A DNA stretch of 64,000 nucleotides from NCBI RefSeq assembly GCF_005845215.1, contig NZ_SPHO01000004.1:310001-374000 (forward strand), in the 5' to 3' direction. The position numbers and the translations under genes are program-made. The notes below the pieces were generated by a model. The model was not told the origin of the DNA. It did no database searches and saw only the letters and a program-made list of their open reading frames with translations. The stretch comes from Clostridium sp. 1001271st1 H5. GTDB lineage: Bacteria; Bacillota; Clostridia; Lachnospirales; Lachnospiraceae. This document shows positions 36,067 through 46,113 of the stretch, piece after piece (within the stretch, counting starts at the first letter, position 1; each line of letters starts with the position of its first letter).

Positions 36067-37686
36067 TTAATATTCCGGAAGCATCTCCTCAACTGTAATT
36101 CCAGATTTGAATACTACCTCTACCTTTCTTGCATTCACTACATTGATGTTCTCAATCAGCTGTCTTACCAGCTTATCATTGTACTCTGTCAGTATGCAGT
36201 TTGTTTTGTCCAGAAAATTCTCGATATCTTCCATTTTCCTGCCTTTCTCGCCTCTACTGGCTGCTTTGATCTGCTTCATTTCCAATGCTTCTATCTGTGC
36301 TGTGATCGCCTGACAGTGTTCCTCAAAGGCAGTTTTATCGCCGTTCTGCTTGGCTTGCTGCTGTATCAGTTCTGCCATTTCTTTCTGCAGCTTTTTCTTT
36401 TCTCTGGCATATTCCGAATCCTCTGTGCCATGGGTCAGTGCTGTGACTACATTTTTTCTGAATGTCTGGACGAAGTCACCTTTGTTTTCAAGAACCTGAT
36501 TTATGGCATGTAATACTGCTCTATGTAATACATTTTCCTCTATGGTTGGGGAATCTTTGCAGTATCTTGTCCCATTTCTCAGTCTGTTTTCACATCTCCA
36601 TACAGCTTTCTTTTCCCCGTACTTCGACCAGATTTGTCTGCGGTACTCACAGCCGCATTCCTTACAGACCGTGATCTTGGATAAGGCGTATTTTCCTGTA
36701 TGTTTACCCTTTGATTCTGTTTCCTTTTTGCTTGATTTCTTATATATATTTGCTCGTTGGCGCAGCTCTTCCTGGACTTTATAGAACACTTCCCTTGGTA
36801 TGATCGCTTCATGAGCATTTTCCACATAATACTTTTGAAGCTCCCCTTGATTCTCTTTTCGTGTTTTGGTCAGATAATCTGTTGTGAAGGTCTTTTGTGC
36901 CATGGCATCACCAATATACTTTTCATTTATTAGGATGGTACGAATTGAATTCACGTTCCATTCTATATTTCCCCTGATAGTTTTGATACCTTTTTCTTTC
37001 AGTAATCGGGCAATACTGTTTAGGCTTTCCCCCTCCAGATATTTTCCGTAAATCAATCGTACCACTTCTGCTTCTTCTGGAATGATATACAGCTGTCCAT
37101 CTGTGCCTTTGCCATATCCAAACATTCTTCTGACCAGCATCTCTCCTTTTTCATATTTTCGCTTTAAGCCCCATTTCACATTTTCGCTGATATTTCGGCT
37201 TTCTTCCTGTGCCTGGCTGCTGAGTATGGTGATCAGAAGTTCTCCTGTGGATTCCAGTGTATTGATATGCTCTTTCTCGAAGTAGATAGCGATATTTCGT
37301 TCTTTCAGCTTTCGGATACAGGACAGACAGTCAACTGTATTTCTGGCAAATCGGCTAATGGATTTTGTCAGAATCAGGTCGATATCTCCATCTTTTTGCA
37401 AGCATCTTTCCATCATGGCATTGAAGTTATCCCTTTTCTTCATATCTGTTCCGGAGATACCATCATCTGCATATATCCCTGCCAAATTCCAACTGGGGTT
37501 TTCTGTAATCAGTTTTGTGAAGTATGCCACCTGTGCCTCATAGCTGGTTTCCTGGTCTTCCTGTGCTGTACTGACTCTGCAGTAGGCGGCAACATTGATT
37601 TTTTTTACTTTCTTTTTCTTTTCTGTATTCATATTAGCTTTGGGCGGAATTATTTTGATTTTTCGATCAGTCGCTGTGCTATTCAT
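36067..37686 (-). CDS. Large serine recombinase (first of three)
   Basis: 539 residues. N-terminal resolvase domain with catalytic Ser39 in AAYCRVST and the TKSISRFARN arginine motif, then a recombinase domain, a zinc ribbon (VCKECGCEYRRQIW) and a coiled-coil segment (about 420-500). Large serine recombinases integrate and excise mobile elements at short attachment sites. It is the last gene at the element end, typical for the integrase. The start follows a GGAAG site. Confidence 0.92.
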   Translation of the reverse strand: MNSTATDRKIKIIPPKANMNTEKKKKVKKINVAAYCRVSTAQEDQETSYEAQVAYFTKLITENPSWNLAGIYADDGISGTDMKKRDNFNAMMERCLQKDGDIDLILTKSISRFARNTVDCLSCIRKLKERNIAIYFEKEHINTLESTGELLITILSSQAQEESRNISENVKWGLKRKYEKGEMLVRRMFGYGKGTDGQLYIIPEEAEVVRLIYGKYLEGESLNSIARLLKEKGIKTIRGNIEWNVNSIRTILINEKYIGDAMAQKTFTTDYLTKTRKENQGELQKYYVENAHEAIIPREVFYKVQEELRQRANIYKKSSKKETESKGKHTGKYALSKITVCKECGCEYRRQIWSKYGEKKAVWRCENRLRNGTRYCKDSPTIEENVLHRAVLHAINQVLENKGDFVQTFRKNVVTALTHGTEDSEYAREKKKLQKEMAELIQQQAKQNGDKTAFEEHCQAITAQIEALEMKQIKAASRGEKGRKMEDIENFLDKTNCILTEYNDKLVRQLIENINVVNARKVEVVFKSGITVEEMLPEY

Positions 37687-37741
37687 AATATACTTCCTTT
37701 CTTTTTATGCTGTATTTTTCTTCCATACTCTTCACACCGTT

Positions 37742-38608
37742 TTATGGCAGCATTTCTGTTACATTCACTCCGTTTTTCAGTGTGAACATCACTCTGCCAT
37801 CTTTGTATATAGTAATTGTTTGGGTTATTGATTCGAACAAGTCTTTGTCGAATGTTTTTTCTTCTGTCTGCTCTTTATGCTGCTGAAGCAAATCTACTAT
37901 TTTATTTGTATAGTATTCTGCTCCGCCATCATCGGAGTCTTCATACTGTAACGATGCTCTTTTATATATCAGCTCCAGCAATTCGTCTATGTTATGACTG
38001 CTGTCGTTTTTCAGAAGCTTTATTTCATGCTCTACTGCCTGTAAACGAATATTTCTTTTGAATTTATGTATCGTAATTTTTCTAATCTTTTCCGGATGGT
38101 TTTTCATTTTAGTTACTGCCTGCATAAATAATTCTTTGATTTGGGCTTCCTGTATATGCTGATTTCTGCAGTGTACCCTGCCTTTTACAATTCGTTTACT
38201 GCAATCCCATATCTGTTTATCTCCATGCTTGTAGCAGTGATATTCACTGCCGCATTCTCCGCATTTCATTTTATCACCCAGAAGGAAGTATTCTTTATAA
38301 TAGATATAGGACTGTTCCTTGCCTATTGCTTTGCGTCTTTCCTTTTTCATTTGCTGTACCGCTTCAAATAATTCCGGTTCTATAATCTTTGGGAAGTTCT
38401 CATCCCCCATATACCTTTTGTCACTGAGCATATCATTGAGCTTTACTCGATTGATTTCCAGTCCCTCGATATGGTCTTTTAGCCTTGATACTGAAATGCC
38501 GCTGTTATATACATTGAATATCTCCTGCACAAATCTACTTTGTTCCTTATCTGCCTGCAATATGCCATTTTTAAATTGATAGCCGTATACTGTTACTTTT
38601 CTTCCCAT
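37742..38608 (-). CDS. Recombinase-like protein lacking the catalytic domain
   Basis: 288 residues that start directly with the recombinase domain (VTVYGYQFKNGILQADKEQ), continue with the zinc ribbon (KCGECGSEYHCYKHGDKQIWDC) and end in the C-terminal segment MFTLKNGVNVTEMLP. The N-terminal resolvase domain with the catalytic serine is absent. It has its own ribosome site and begins three bases before the stop of the upstream recombinase, so it looks like a maintained accessory protein rather than debris; a role as partner in DNA binding or synapsis is inference. Confidence 0.85.
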   Translation of the reverse strand: MGRKVTVYGYQFKNGILQADKEQSRFVQEIFNVYNSGISVSRLKDHIEGLEINRVKLNDMLSDKRYMGDENFPKIIEPELFEAVQQMKKERRKAIGKEQSYIYYKEYFLLGDKMKCGECGSEYHCYKHGDKQIWDCSKRIVKGRVHCRNQHIQEAQIKELFMQAVTKMKNHPEKIRKITIHKFKRNIRLQAVEHEIKLLKNDSSHNIDELLELIYKRASLQYEDSDDGGAEYYTNKIVDLLQQHKEQTEEKTFDKDLFESITQTITIYKDGRVMFTLKNGVNVTEMLP

Positions 38609-38610
38609 AT

Positions 38611-40176
38611 TTATTTCCTTCTTTCTGTTAGCTTTAATCCGTTTGTCAGTTCAAATACTAACTCGTTGGGATTTACAATAATCTTTTTTACGATTGCTTG
38701 GAATAATGTCTTGTCATATACTTCCAGATATTGCGGTCCTTTTTTGAACTGCTTAATCAGTTCCTTTGTCTGTATCAATTCTTTTCTCTGTCTGGATTTC
38801 TGAAGATATTGCTCCTTTTCTCTCTGATACTCTTTTAGGTTTTTGCTAATCATGTTTTGCTGTTCCATATAAAAAGCAGAGTCGATCATCTCTCCACTTG
38901 CCAAGTGGTTGAGAATCTCTCTCTGCTTTTTCTGCTCTTGTATTCGTTTGTCTAATTGTTCCAACTGCTTCTGTATCATAGGTGTTGCTTTTAAATGCTC
39001 CAGCTCCTTCATCAGTGCTACCAGTATCTCATCACAGTGATTTGACAGCTTGTTCCACATGGTTATAAATAATTGCTCCAACTGGCTTTCCTTGATAATA
39101 TCATTTTCGCATAAGTCTTTTGTTTGTATGCGTCTGGCACAGCTCCAAGTGATATTGCTTTTGCCTGTCCTGCCTTTTTTCACTTGACGATTGTATGAAG
39201 AACCGCAGATACCACAGATGACTTTTCCTTTAAACTCTGAATGTTCTTCCAGCTGTTCTTCTTTACCTGCTTTTTTTACTTTTGCCTTTTGTTTCAGCAT
39301 TCGCTGAACGGCTTCATACTCCTCATGTGTTACGATTGGTTCATGATCATTCTCAATAAGCACCTGACGGTATTCCCCATTATTTTTTCTTCTTACGAAT
39401 GGTACAATGTCCTCACTGTATGTTTTCTGAAGAAGCAAGTCACCTGTGTAGACGCTGTTTTTCAGAATGATATAAATGGCGCCGCCTAACCAAGCTGCCT
39501 TTCCTGTTTTTGTTGGTATCTTCTGCTCGTTCAGGCTTTTGGCAATCCGCCATATTCCATTTCCCTCCAGATATTCGTCGAATATAAATCTCACGACAGC
39601 TGCTTGCTTCTGATCCAGCTCAAGCAATCCGTTTGCATTTGTACAGTAGCCATATGCCGGATTAGGCAGTATGTAGGTACCATTCAGAAATCTTTTTTGT
39701 ATGCTCCATTTCTGGTTTGAGGAAATGCTTTCTGATTCTGCCTGTGCTACAGAGGAATAAATGGAAAGCAGCAATTCGCTTTTTTCCGGGAGTGTATGGA
39801 TTCTTTCTTTTTCAAAGTACACATCAATGTGCATTTCTTTCAGCTTTCTCACTACCTGTATACATTCCACTGTGTTTCTGGCGAATCTTGATATAGATTT
39901 CGTGCAGATGATGTCAATCTCTCCTGCTTCACAGTCTTCCAGCATACGCATAAAATCCGTTCTGCCTTTTTCTTTGGTTCCACTTTTACCATAGTCCGCA
40001 TAGATGCCTACGAAATTCCAGTCGGCTTTGCTACGAATCATATTTTCATAATACTCCAGCTGGGATTCATAAGAGCCTTTCTGGTGTGGAATATTGGTGC
40101 TGACTCTGCAGTAGGCACAGACGTTTTTCATCATCGGTTCTTCATTTATGTCTGTTGTTTTTGCTGTATCATTCAT
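38611..40176 (-). CDS. Large serine recombinase (third gene in array)
   Basis: 521 residues from the ATG at 40176, which is preceded by AAAGGAGG. Catalytic Ser26 in CAYCRVST, TKSISRFARN, a recombinase domain, zinc ribbon (VICGICGSSYNRQVKKG) and a coiled coil near 400-480. It is complete and may act with the 539-residue recombinase as a pair, since several clostridial elements need more than one serine recombinase. Confidence 0.92.
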   Translation of the reverse strand: MNDTAKTTDINEEPMMKNVCAYCRVSTNIPHQKGSYESQLEYYENMIRSKADWNFVGIYADYGKSGTKEKGRTDFMRMLEDCEAGEIDIICTKSISRFARNTVECIQVVRKLKEMHIDVYFEKERIHTLPEKSELLLSIYSSVAQAESESISSNQKWSIQKRFLNGTYILPNPAYGYCTNANGLLELDQKQAAVVRFIFDEYLEGNGIWRIAKSLNEQKIPTKTGKAAWLGGAIYIILKNSVYTGDLLLQKTYSEDIVPFVRRKNNGEYRQVLIENDHEPIVTHEEYEAVQRMLKQKAKVKKAGKEEQLEEHSEFKGKVICGICGSSYNRQVKKGRTGKSNITWSCARRIQTKDLCENDIIKESQLEQLFITMWNKLSNHCDEILVALMKELEHLKATPMIQKQLEQLDKRIQEQKKQREILNHLASGEMIDSAFYMEQQNMISKNLKEYQREKEQYLQKSRQRKELIQTKELIKQFKKGPQYLEVYDKTLFQAIVKKIIVNPNELVFELTNGLKLTERRK

Positions 40177-40193
40177 GTTTATGCCTCCTTTTT

Positions 40194-40397
40194 TCAAGCA
40201 AAGGATACCTGCTTTTCAGTGACACATCTACTATTTTTTTCATAAAGTTTGGCTTCTGCCGGCTGGAAGGTTTGCAGGTTCAAACTGTTCATCCGATTGT
40301 ATTCTTCTTCGGTAATCAGGTTTCGAAAGAGCATTCTTGTCAATAACTCCTTGGAAAGCTGGTATCTGATTTCATTTTGCATCTGATCTTTTGACAT
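40194..40397 (-). CDS. SHOCT-like small protein
   Basis: 67 residues: MSKDQMQNEIRYQLSKELLTRML then LITEEEYNRMNSLN, the short C-terminal SHOCT-like helix pair seen in many proteins of conjugative elements. It directly precedes the recombinase genes and ends 18 bases before the next start. Role unknown; probably an accessory or regulator of excision. Confidence 0.85.
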   Translation of the reverse strand: MSKDQMQNEIRYQLSKELLTRMLFRNLITEEEYNRMNSLNLQTFQPAEAKLYEKNSRCVTEKQVSFA

Positions 40398-41048
40398 ATA
40401 ATTCCCCCCCTTAATGACTATTTTCCTATTTATGACCTTTCATCAAAGAGCCACTCTTTCTCTGATGAAAAGTCACAAATGTGTGCCGCTTAATAGCGGC
40501 ACACTGTTCTGACTTAAATTTGCCGTATTTGACACTACTTCCCCGGCATTGGGCAGCAATATAAACTGTGCTTGGCTACACACATAGGCTTTTCACCTCC
40601 CCCGTCATGCGGGCTGCCGTCCTTGCGATGTCTGGGACTCGGCAGAAGTATCATTGTGGCTCTGCTCCGGTCATGGCATTTGATCCTGCCAAAAGATCAT
40701 ACCCATACAGCATAAATCGCTCGGATTATGTATTACAGACCAACGAACCTCGCTCAAGAATATTTTTATTTCACGTTCTGTTGTAACGAATCGTCATGGC
40801 GCACTGCATGGTACTGCTTGTCCCTTTTGGGCAGAACAGAGTAACGTATTTATATTGCTGGATATTTGGTTTTCAAAGAACACAGAAAGGTGAAAATAAA
40901 AAACCCTTCATATATCAGGTCACTACGAAAGGTTTTGATGCAAAAAACTTTTAAATTTTCAAAACTTTGTCATTTTATATAATTTAACATTGTATTTTCG
41001 GCTATTTTTTATATAAAATTTAGTTGAAATCAATCTATATTTTGATAT
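40398..41048 (-). promoter_or_regulatory. Long leader of the recombinase operon with leader peptide and hairpins
   Basis: A 650-base gap ahead of the SHOCT gene. On the minus strand it holds a 16-codon ORF (40535-40585; peptide MCVAKHSLYCCPMPGK) with a very strong GGAGGTG site 8 bases before its ATG, followed by a perfect 10-bp hairpin GTGTGCCGCT/AGCGGCACAC (40481-40504) and a second stem at about 40440-40470. Leader peptide plus hairpins suggests attenuation control. The rest contains no credible gene. Confidence 0.55.
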
Positions 41049-41462
41049 TTACTCCATTAATTTTTTTATGGAATTTAAAATTTTTCTTTTTCTTCTATTC
41101 ACTGTATGTTTTGGAATTCCTAAAATAGCTGATATTTCATGTTCTGAATATTCTAAGAAATAGTTGAGTGATATAATATTATCTGGATCTATTTCTTTCA
41201 GAATTTCTTTTATCTTATGCATTGTAGCTCTATGTATTGCTTCTTCTTCAGCATTGGAATTCATATCAGGAACAAAGTCATAAACATCATTATTTTCTTC
41301 ATTCATCGCATCAAAGCTCAGAATATTATTTCTTCTTCTTTTTCTTTGCTGATTTTTTTCATATAATTGATCTTTATATAACTCCAGATATACTTCCTGA
41401 TTTACTTCTACTTGTTTGTTTCCAATCTGAACAAAATATTGTTTTTTATCTTCTTTACACAT
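41049..41462 (-). CDS. Sigma-70-like regulator of the conjugative element
   Basis: 137 residues from the ATG at 41462 with GGAGG seven bases upstream. The C-terminal half has an HTH of sigma region 4 type: ISLNYFLEYSEHEISAILGIPKHTVNRRKRKIL. The middle has acidic linker EENNDVYDFVPDMNSNAEEEA. Such short sigma-like proteins are standard regulators in Tn916-like and related elements. It lies upstream of the recombinase leader in the same orientation. Confidence 0.85.
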   Translation of the reverse strand: MCKEDKKQYFVQIGNKQVEVNQEVYLELYKDQLYEKNQQRKRRRNNILSFDAMNEENNDVYDFVPDMNSNAEEEAIHRATMHKIKEILKEIDPDNIISLNYFLEYSEHEISAILGIPKHTVNRRKRKILNSIKKLME

Positions 41463-42294
41463 ACTCATTCCTCCGATTCAAATTTGTTTTGAGTGGCAAA
41501 TTTAAATCAGAGGCTGGCGGTGATCGGCACCTGTTTACACAACAAAAAAAGCAAACCTCGGTTTGAGATTCGCTTTTTAAAATAAATATGAAATTTTTCA
41601 CATAAAAATAATGTGCTTGAAAATAAGTTTTATCATAAGCATTGAGATGAAAACAAACGAATGGTTTCTTATTAGATGAACATTTGCAATTTTTGTTTTT
41701 CCTTCGATTACAATATTGGATCAAATTTTTCATTTTATATGAAATTACATTTTTTATCGTATTTCATGAAGTTTTATATGATTTCTATTGAAATCAACAT
41801 GGATATCATAGCGAAATATATCGAAAATTCTTGTATAATGGTGTCGGAAAAACCTGAAAATTTCTCGATAAAATATTACATTTTTCTTGTTTTTTCGCAT
41901 AAAAACCTGCTAACAAAAGTCAATACCTTTTCGCAAGCTTTTTAATGATTTTCAACTAAATAAAATTTTCACGACGATTAGACCGGATCAAAATCCGGTC
42001 TGTTATTTTCTTTGTTTTATTTTTCTTTAGATAAACAGTAGATTCACAATTATTAAACTTTACCAAAACATCATTTTCAAGTATACAAATCAAAACAATT
42101 AAAGGAATATATTGGACAAAACATATTGATAACACAAAAAAGTGCAACAACAGTACAATACAATATGATGCAAACTAAAGTCATGTTAATGAAACTGTAG
42201 TGACATTAATGTAAGCCCCTTCTTTCCATTTGACTTTATTATTAAATATGATTATACTGTTTCTAACGGACATATAATATGGAGGTATTTATTT
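41463..42294. other. AT-rich intergenic region with terminator and blaI promoter
   Basis: An 832-base gap without a credible gene. It contains a perfect 8-bp hairpin GACCGGAT/ATCCGGTC (41981-42000) followed on the plus strand by a T-rich stretch, which could be a terminator, and near its right end the blaI promoter. It carries only short spurious ORFs. Confidence 0.5.
42203..42258 (+). promoter_or_regulatory. Promoter and candidate BlaI operator of blaI-blaR1
   Basis: A near-consensus promoter, TTGACT (42230-42235), 17 bases, TATACT (42253-42258), stands 37 bases before blaI. Upstream lies ACATTAATGT (42203-42212), a perfect palindrome of the ACAnnnnTGT class bound by BlaI/MecI repressors. 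The same palindrome is not seen in exact form before bla. Confidence 0.65.
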
Positions 42295-42681
42295 ATGAAG
42301 GAATTACCACAGATTTCTGAAGCCGAATTCGAAGTTATGAAAATTGTATGGAAATATGCACCTATTAATACAAACGAAGTAACAGAAAAACTATTAGAAA
42401 TAACAAACTGGAGTCCTCAAACTATTCATACAATGCTAAAACGACTTGTGACCAAAAAAGTACTTACATATGAAAAACAAAGTCGAGTATTTGTATATTC
42501 TCCTCTAATAAACGAATCAGAATATATTCAACAAAAAAGTCATTCTTTTTTAAATCGTTATTATAATGGTAAAATAACAGCTATGATATCCTCTTATCTC
42601 GAAGATGATACATTACCTACAACAGAAATAGAGGAACTCCGTTCCATTCTCACAAAAATGTCACAAAAAGGAGGAAAGTAA
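42295..42681 (+). CDS. blaI: BlaI/MecI family transcriptional repressor
   Basis: 128 residues. Winged HTH MPQISEAEFEVMKIVWKYAP-type start (ELPQISEAEFEVMKIVWK), with INTNEVTEKLLEITNWSPQTIHTMLKRLVTKKVL, and a C-terminal dimer domain where BlaR1-triggered cleavage occurs in relatives. It represses itself, blaR1 and the beta-lactamase until beta-lactam is sensed. One base separates it from blaR1, which follows AAAGGAGG. ATG at 42295 behind GGAGG. Confidence 0.93.
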   Translation: MKELPQISEAEFEVMKIVWKYAPINTNEVTEKLLEITNWSPQTIHTMLKRLVTKKVLTYEKQSRVFVYSPLINESEYIQQKSHSFLNRYYNGKITAMISSYLEDDTLPTTEIEELRSILTKMSQKGGK

Positions 42682-42682
42682 T

Positions 42683-44479
42683 ATGAGTGATTTTATGATA
42701 CGCTTTCTCATTTGTAATTTATGGATTAGCTGTATCATTGGAATCCTTTTAGTAGTTAAAAAATTATTCAAAAAAATTTTAACTAGCCGTATGCAATATA
42801 ATTTATGGTTCTTATTATTTATATTGTTGTTAATCCCTTTTGTACCATTAAAGCCAACAAAATTTTTTTCCATATTTGCGTTATTTAGTAACATTCCACA
42901 ATCAGGATTACCAAATAATGATATTGTATCACATACAACCAATGAAACAATTTTTGAAAATAATATGAATTGGATGAATGACTTTACACTTTCTATCACT
43001 CAAGATACATCATCAATATTTGGATTGATTTTAGGAGCTGTTTGGATTGTAGGTGTACTAACAATGATTATTTTGGTTACAAAATCAGTTTTACACTTAC
43101 ATATGTTAAAAAAATCCGCTCTATCTTTGCAAAATGTTGAAGTACGAAAAATTTATTATAGTTGTTTAGATGAGATGAATTTAAAAAAGGATATCCCCAT
43201 TTACAGTACTGCTTTTTTAAAATCTCCCATCATCGTTGGTATTTGTAAACCATGCATTTATCTGCCGATACATTTGATTTCTGATTATAATACTTCTGAT
43301 TTACGATATATGTTGCTACATGAGTTACAACATTACAAATATAGGGATAATATTACTAACTATTTTATGATTCTTATTAGAATTATTTATTGGTTTAATC
43401 CTATTGTATTTGTTGCGCTAAAAGAAATGTGTCATGATAGGGAAATTGCTTGTGATAGTTCTGTATTAAAAATGCTTGAATATAAGGACTATATTAACTA
43501 TGGAAATACATTAATTAATTTTGCTGAAAAAATTTCTACGACTCCATTTCCATTTGTAGCTGGACTTGGCGGAAATATGAAGCAAATTAAACGTCGTATT
43601 CTTAACATTGCTTCTTATGAAAATCCTACCTATTGGAAACGAATAAAAGGATTGATTGCTTTTTTCATGACAGCTATTTTACTTTTTGGCTGTTCTCCTA
43701 TGTTGTCCACATATGCATCGGAGGAATGCTATACTTGGGATACTTCCTCAAAAAAGATTACGCTTGTAGATCTCTCATCATATTTTGATGGGTACAAAGG
43801 AAGTTTTGTGCTTTACGATTTACAGAAAGATAATTGGAATATATACGATATAGAACAAGCAACTATACGAATATCTCCCAACTCTACTTATAAAATATAT
43901 GATGCTCTATTTGCTTTAGAAGAAAATATTATTACTTCAGAAAATTCTTTTATTTCCTGTCCTCAACAGAATTATCCATTTGAATCATGGAATGAAGACC
44001 AAACTCTGTTTTCTGCAATGAATTCTTCTGTTAATTGGTATTTTCAAGCTTTGGATGCAAAGTTAGGTAAATCTAATTTGCAATCTTATATTGAACAAAT
44101 TGGATATGGAAATCAAAACATAAATGGAGAACTTTCTTCATATTGGATGGAATCCTCCTTAAAAATCTCTCCTATAGAACAAGTAGAACTTTTAAAGTCA
44201 TTATACTTTAATGATTTTGGATTTACGCCAGAAAACATTCAAACTACAAAAGAAAGTATCCAGCTATTTTCAGATGTTAATTGCACAATTTATGGTAAAA
44301 CTGGTACTGGATGTATTGAAGAAAAAAATGTAAACGGTTGGTTTATAGGTTTCGTGGAATCTAAAAATCATACATATTTTTTTGCAACAAATATTCAAGC
44401 TATAGATAATGCAACTGGCAGTATCGCATCTGAAATTACACTTTCTATATTATCTGATATGAATATTTATAAATTATAA
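42683..44479 (+). CDS. blaR1: BlaR1-type beta-lactam sensor/transducer
   Basis: 598 residues. Membrane segments at about 7-25, 35-52, 105-125 and 320-335 flank a cytoplasmic M56 zinc-protease domain with the HELQH motif near residue 213. The C-terminal external part is a class D-like penicillin-binding sensor: STYK near 400, SVN near 450, YGKTGTG near 537. Beta-lactam acylates the sensor serine and activates the protease, which leads to BlaI removal. Two residues short of its sibling repressor gene in one operon. Confidence 0.93.
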   Translation: MSDFMIRFLICNLWISCIIGILLVVKKLFKKILTSRMQYNLWFLLFILLLIPFVPLKPTKFFSIFALFSNIPQSGLPNNDIVSHTTNETIFENNMNWMNDFTLSITQDTSSIFGLILGAVWIVGVLTMIILVTKSVLHLHMLKKSALSLQNVEVRKIYYSCLDEMNLKKDIPIYSTAFLKSPIIVGICKPCIYLPIHLISDYNTSDLRYMLLHELQHYKYRDNITNYFMILIRIIYWFNPIVFVALKEMCHDREIACDSSVLKMLEYKDYINYGNTLINFAEKISTTPFPFVAGLGGNMKQIKRRILNIASYENPTYWKRIKGLIAFFMTAILLFGCSPMLSTYASEECYTWDTSSKKITLVDLSSYFDGYKGSFVLYDLQKDNWNIYDIEQATIRISPNSTYKIYDALFALEENIITSENSFISCPQQNYPFESWNEDQTLFSAMNSSVNWYFQALDAKLGKSNLQSYIEQIGYGNQNINGELSSYWMESSLKISPIEQVELLKSLYFNDFGFTPENIQTTKESIQLFSDVNCTIYGKTGTGCIEEKNVNGWFIGFVESKNHTYFFATNIQAIDNATGSIASEITLSILSDMNIYKL

Positions 44480-44644
44480 AAGTAACAATCATATAGATAA
44501 GAAAAAACAACATAACTCAATCAGTTTAGTTTAATACGATTCTTTAAATTGATAAAAGGATGGTACACAAAAAGATAAACTGCCCATATTGTGTGGACAT
44601 CATATAAAAAACATTCTTGTTAAGATAATATTTGAGTTTCCAAC

Positions 44645-44670
44645 GGAGTGGCGATGCCACTCCTGTTTTT
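44645..44670 (+). terminator. Terminator after blaR1
   Basis: Perfect 8-bp stem GGAGTGGC/GCCACTCC with a GAT loop followed by TGTTTTT, 165 bases after the blaR1 stop. Confidence 0.75.
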
Positions 44671-45179
44671 CATTGGATGCTTTAGCTTAATAAAACCCCT
44701 AGTTCTACTAGGGATAAATAAAATACTTTAGTATATTTTTTTGAATGATAATTACTATGGATTTACGAATTATCAACTAAAGGATATACAATATTTAATT
44801 AACATACTGTATTCTCAATTATAGTACCTGTTTACAGGTTGCAGTGCAAACAAATACGATGATATTTTTTCGATGCCCCTTTTAGGGGTTGGCACGTAAT
44901 ATCCCTTCTAGGGGTTGCTCAAACCACTAGTTTACTAGTGGTTTTGATTGGATATACTTATGGTTATAAAAGATGTCTGACAGATATAAAATATCCTGTT
45001 ATGTATGCATATAAGAAATATCCGTTACCCATTTTCTGTGTCGGCAAATTTCTGGCAACAACCCATATTTCTTCATAATTTGCTGGAATGTTTTCGGAAA
45101 TCATAATATCTACAGCAAGATATCTCGAAGAAACGATACATCATTGATAATGTATAGCACACTTTGTGTCTATATATAA

Positions 45180-45380
45180 ACTCATATTGCACTTGTACTC
45201 TCACATCCATTCTTCTAATCGCAGAAAATTCCGTAAAAGTTCATTTTTCATCTTCAGGCACTCAATTTCTTACTGATATTCTCTGATACTAGCTGGTTCT
45301 GTCTGTTTTTAGGACGTCCTCTGTATTTTAGCAGAAGCCCAGCAATAAGACGAGTCTATTCCCGATTATAGTAATTGATT
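45180..45380 (-). pseudogene. Relic of an IS3-family OrfA
   Basis: Minus-strand reading with internal stops and one frame change. The pieces INYYNRE, GLLLKYRGRPKN and EIECLKMKNELLRNFLRL resemble the C-terminal coiled coil of IS3-type OrfA proteins (usual pattern GRP..., LxMENELLRDFL). Only an eye match, no intact ends seen. Confidence 0.35.
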
Positions 45381-46113
45381 CAGTTTTCAATTTGTCGAAT
45401 CTCTAATTAAAAGTATTTTACAAGCTTACGGATTGGTTTTTCCTACTTTACACATAGCAATCAGCTTTGGTTCAATTATTTGATATGCGTGTATTTACTT
45501 TTTGCTATAATAAAACCTGCTCATATAATCAAGTGTTTTTTGTTGAAACCACAGGCTCCTTATGTGATTCTATTATTTTAAATAAGGGGGCTTTTTGTCA
45601 TTGTCCGTTTTTATTGGTTCAGTTCACTTTTTATGCTCAGATACAATAGGAAAAATTATTTTAAATTTTGCTTGACTTTTAAACATTACTATTGTAATAT
45701 TTAAAACGTGCTTCACACAATAGACTTATTGCTATATTTTCTCAACTAAAATTTTATATTGACAAATACATATAGAATTCATTTTATTTATAAAGAGAGG
45801 TGACAAAACATTTTCAAAATCTTAATACAAATATGTTGAGAAAAGATAAACTATGTTGGATTATAGTTCGTAAGCACAACTAAAATGAATGGTTTACTAA
45901 ATTTAACCTAAATAAAGAATTATATATTGTGACAAATACAACTCTCATATCCTTTAAAATGGAAATACTACTATTTTATTATGGATTTGCAATGAAAAAC
46001 TTGAAAGGTGGAGATAATATATTACAAATGCATAAGTTAGCTATATGAAATGATATAAATGCTTCAAAAATTCAAAATTCTATGTATAATCTATATTTTA
46101 GGAGGATAAAGTT

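Larger units (their letters stand above)
44480..46113. other. 1.6 kb decayed DNA between blaR1 and bla with hairpins and transposase relic
   Basis: No intact gene. The first part carries a terminator-like stem GGAGTGGC/GCCACTCC (44645-44663, then TGTTTTT) and three or four small hairpins with CCCC/GGGG or CCACTAG/CTAGTGG arms (44697-44944). On the minus strand at about 45180-45380 a decayed reading with stops and a frameshift (YRGRPKN and ECLKMKNELLRNFL) resembles the OrfA of an IS3-family transposase. The right end has the bla promoter region. Confidence 0.5.

Noticed and set aside
40568-40786. A 72-residue plus-strand ORF in the recombinase leader.
   Set aside because: No ribosome site, and it lies opposite a region better explained as leader RNA of the minus-strand operon.
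44690-44950. The hairpin cluster as a CRISPR array.
   Set aside because: Repeats are short, unequal palindromes without regular spacers and no cas genes are nearby.
45467-45649. A 60-residue plus-strand ORF in the bla spacer.
   Set aside because: No ribosome site or recognisable sequence; the region is decayed DNA.
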